DNA of 6,877 bases, from assembly GCA_002384315.1 (NCBI GenBank), contig DGBL01000160.1:1-6877 (forward strand), read 5' to 3'. The position numbers were made by a program, and so were the translations under genes. The notes under the pieces are model-generated. The model did no database searches. It was not told where the DNA came from and saw only the letters and a list, made by a program, of their open reading frames with translations. Origin of the DNA: Micrococcaceae bacterium UBA4005. Lineage in GTDB: Bacteria > Actinomycetota > Actinomycetes > Actinomycetales > Micrococcaceae. Positions 5,392 through 6,877 of this stretch are shown here, piece by piece (position 1 is the first letter of the stretch; each line of letters starts with the position of its first letter).

Positions 5392-6180
5392 CTACGCGCT
5401 GTATCTGCGGGTGACGCGCTTCTCGGCCCAGCGCAGGGCAAACCCGGGGATCACCGCCAGCACCGCGATGAAGACCACCTGTCCGGCGATATGATCCACC
5501 TGCACATTGGCGACGTTGGAGACCAGTTCCCTACCCAGCCCACTTTGGGCGGAGAACATCTCAGCCAGGATAAGACCCAGCAGCGTCAACCCGAAGGCAA
5601 TCCGCACCGCCGTGACAATAGAGGGCAACAGCGCCGGAATGAGGATCGAAGTCAGCCGCTGATGCCACGGCATCACCAGCACCGCCGCAAGCTTGAGATA
5701 GTTCCGGTCAAGTGCGCGCGTGGCCGCCATGACCATCAGTGCGATCGGGAAGACTCCATGAAAAAACGCAAAAGTGAGCCGACTGGCGTCCCCGATGCCC
5801 AAGAACAGCAGGAAGACCGGGTATAGCGTGACTTTCGGGATGCTATAGAGGGCGAATAATGGCGTCTCGAAGATCGCTGACCAGAAGCTGGACAATCCCA
5901 GTGCGAACCCGGCCAACGTCCCGACGACGACCGCGAGGAACCAGCCAGCTGCGAGCAACCGCAGCGTGGACCAGATGCTGGCCTGGAAACCCGGCGTGGA
6001 GAGGTCCTCGGCCAGCCGGGCGAGGGATTCGATGGGGCCGGGGAAGACCACGCTGTCGACCACGACCGCCAGGACCGCCCAGCTGGCAAGGATGACGGCG
6101 GGAAGAATCAGGACCCATCCGAGTGAGGACAGCATCCCCCGCAACGGGCGGGCCGCAGTGCCAGGCATGGTGGTCGTCAT
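5392..6180 (-). CDS. ABC transporter permease, NitT/TauT/SsuC type (second permease)
   Basis: This 262-residue inner-membrane permease of the BPD-transport family has the pattern used for nitrate, taurine, sulfonate and pyrimidine importers. There is a first hydrophobic helix at about 20-42, then VFPGP (45-49, the family's LPSP position), a run of helices from about 70, IPKVTLYP (114-121) followed by LFLGIGD, and a cytoplasmic EAA-type coupling loop at about 161-186 ending in ILIPALLPSIV. The start ATG overlaps the stop of the upstream permease gene (ATGA), and AAGGG lies 7 bases before it, so the two subunits are made together and probably form a heterodimer. No ATPase or binding protein gene follows; the next gene downstream is the NRAMP-related transporter after a gap of 155 bases. 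Substrate is not readable; the neighbours suggest an organic acid or amino-acid derivative. Confidence 0.92.
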   Translation of the reverse strand: MTTTMPGTAARPLRGMLSSLGWVLILPAVILASWAVLAVVVDSVVFPGPIESLARLAEDLSTPGFQASIWSTLRLLAAGWFLAVVVGTLAGFALGLSSFWSAIFETPLFALYSIPKVTLYPVFLLFLGIGDASRLTFAFFHGVFPIALMVMAATRALDRNYLKLAAVLVMPWHQRLTSILIPALLPSIVTAVRIAFGLTLLGLILAEMFSAQSGLGRELVSNVANVQVDHIAGQVVFIAVLAVIPGFALRWAEKRVTRRYSA

Positions 6181-6877
6181 GGAAGGACCCTTCTGGATCG
6201 ACGCCGTAGCGCCGCCGCGAACGCGGAATTGAGCCCCAGTGCCAGGGCGAACACCAGCAGGACGCCGGCGTACATATCGGTGATGGCGAAGTCGTTGTAA
6301 GCGTTGGAAATAAAATGTCCCAACCCGCGGGTGGAAAGAACGAATTCGCTGGCGAGGACCATGATGAGGCTGTAGGACAACGCCAGGCGTAATCCAACGC
6401 TGATTTGCGGCAGCGCTGCGGGAAGCAGCACCTTGAACATGCGCTGGGAGCGGGTGAGGCGCAGGACTGCGGTCAGCCGAATAATGGAGCGCGGAATGGC
6501 ATCCAGGCCATCCACTGTCGCACTGATCATCGCGACCACCGCGAACAGGGTCGCCAGGAGCACGATAGGCAATACTCCGATTCCCATCAAGGCCACCAGC
6601 AGGGGGTAGAGCGCGAAAGTTGGGATCGCGTAATACGTGGCCAGCCAGGGATCGAAGATCTTGCGCATCCAGGGGAAGGCCCAGATGAGCACCCCCATCA
6701 GAATCCCGGCTCCAACAGCCAGCACGAAGGACACCCCGATCGAAAGCAACGACGGCACTAAGTCGGTCTCCAAGAAGACCGGATCGATCAGCAGCGCAAG
6801 CGCCCTCAGCACCATCGCACTGAGCGGCACCAACGCAAAGGTATCCACCAAGCCCAGTCTCGGCGCCGCTTCCAGCA
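6177..6877 (-). CDS. ABC transporter permease, NitT/TauT/SsuC type (first permease), 5' end cut off
   Basis: This is another BPD-type permease, paralogous to the next gene. At least 233 residues are visible and the frame is open to the window edge. A TTG at 6851 is not the start: upstream codons read LEAAPRLG and run into LVDTFALVPLSAMVLRAL, the usual beginning of SsuC-type permeases, so only a short N-terminal piece is missing. Landmarks are YYAIPTFALYPLLVALMGIG, aligning with the IPK-LYP block of its partner, and the EAA-type loop RLTAVLRLTRSQRMFKVLLPAALP, followed by hydrophobic helices. The stop overlaps the start of the second permease gene. An ATPase and a solute-binding protein gene would be expected further upstream, beyond 6877. 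Confidence 0.9.
   Translation of the reverse strand, partial: LEAAPRLGLVDTFALVPLSAMVLRALALLIDPVFLETDLVPSLLSIGVSFVLAVGAGILMGVLIWAFPWMRKIFDPWLATYYAIPTFALYPLLVALMGIGVLPIVLLATLFAVVAMISATVDGLDAIPRSIIRLTAVLRLTRSQRMFKVLLPAALPQISVGLRLALSYSLIMVLASEFVLSTRGLGHFISNAYNDFAITDMYAGVLLVFALALGLNSAFAAALRRRSRRVLP

Noticed and set aside
5278..5826. Plus-strand open frame of 182 codons over the ABC permease gene and the operator region
   Set aside because: It is antisense to a clear permease, has a very Gln/Arg/His-rich composition, and runs through the palindrome array. No ribosome binding site or family pattern.
1..6877. CRISPR array, tRNA or rRNA genes, transposase, integrase, attachment site or replication origin
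   Set aside because: No spaced direct repeats, tRNA-like cloverleaf, mobile-element protein or terminal repeats were seen when reading the window.

Overview
The window (6,877 bp, high GC) looks like a catabolic and transport accessory region of a high-GC Gram-positive bacterium, most likely an actinobacterium. The base composition, frequent GTG/TTG starts and two regulator genes with a TANNNT -10 hexamer exactly 7 bases upstream of the ATG (the leaderless-transcript arrangement) all point that way. I cannot name the genus.

Left half, plus strand: the 3' part of a class III (CaiB/BaiF) CoA-transferase gene (1-834, cut by the window edge) overlaps by ATGA a gene for an HMG-CoA-lyase-like aldolase (831-1781). 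Together they suggest activation of a carboxylic acid to its CoA thioester followed by C-C cleavage, but the lyase-like protein lacks the family's catalytic Cys and one metal-binding Asp, so its reaction is open. Two GntR-family regulators of the FadR/FCD type follow (1815-2483 and 2545-3225), each with its own apparently leaderless promoter. The second one ends in a TTAA shared with the stop codon of the convergent gene.

Right half, minus strand, read from right to left: two paralogous NitT/TauT/SsuC-type ABC permease genes (6877-6177, cut by the edge, and 6180-5392; ATGA overlap), then an NRAMP-related membrane transporter (5236-4019) and a YcsI/DUF1445 D-glutamate cyclase-like or hydro-lyase-like protein (3995-3222). 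The last two are the same pairing as ycsG-ycsI of Bacillus subtilis. The transporter lacks both metal-binding motifs of true Nramp proteins, so an organic substrate is more likely than Mn2+ or Fe2+. No ABC ATPase, no solute-binding protein and no 5-oxoprolinase (pxpABC) genes lie in the window.

Between the ABC genes and the ycsG-like gene is a striking nested palindrome (5299-5335). It contains two copies of a site matching the FadR/FCD-GntR consensus TNGTNNNACNA, 24 bp apart. The simplest model is that one of the two neighbouring GntR regulators controls the transporter-cyclase pair, and perhaps the CoA-transferase-lyase pair, in response to an organic acid. The individual parts belong to known families. 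The combination, the altered active sites and the operator array are what merit a second look.
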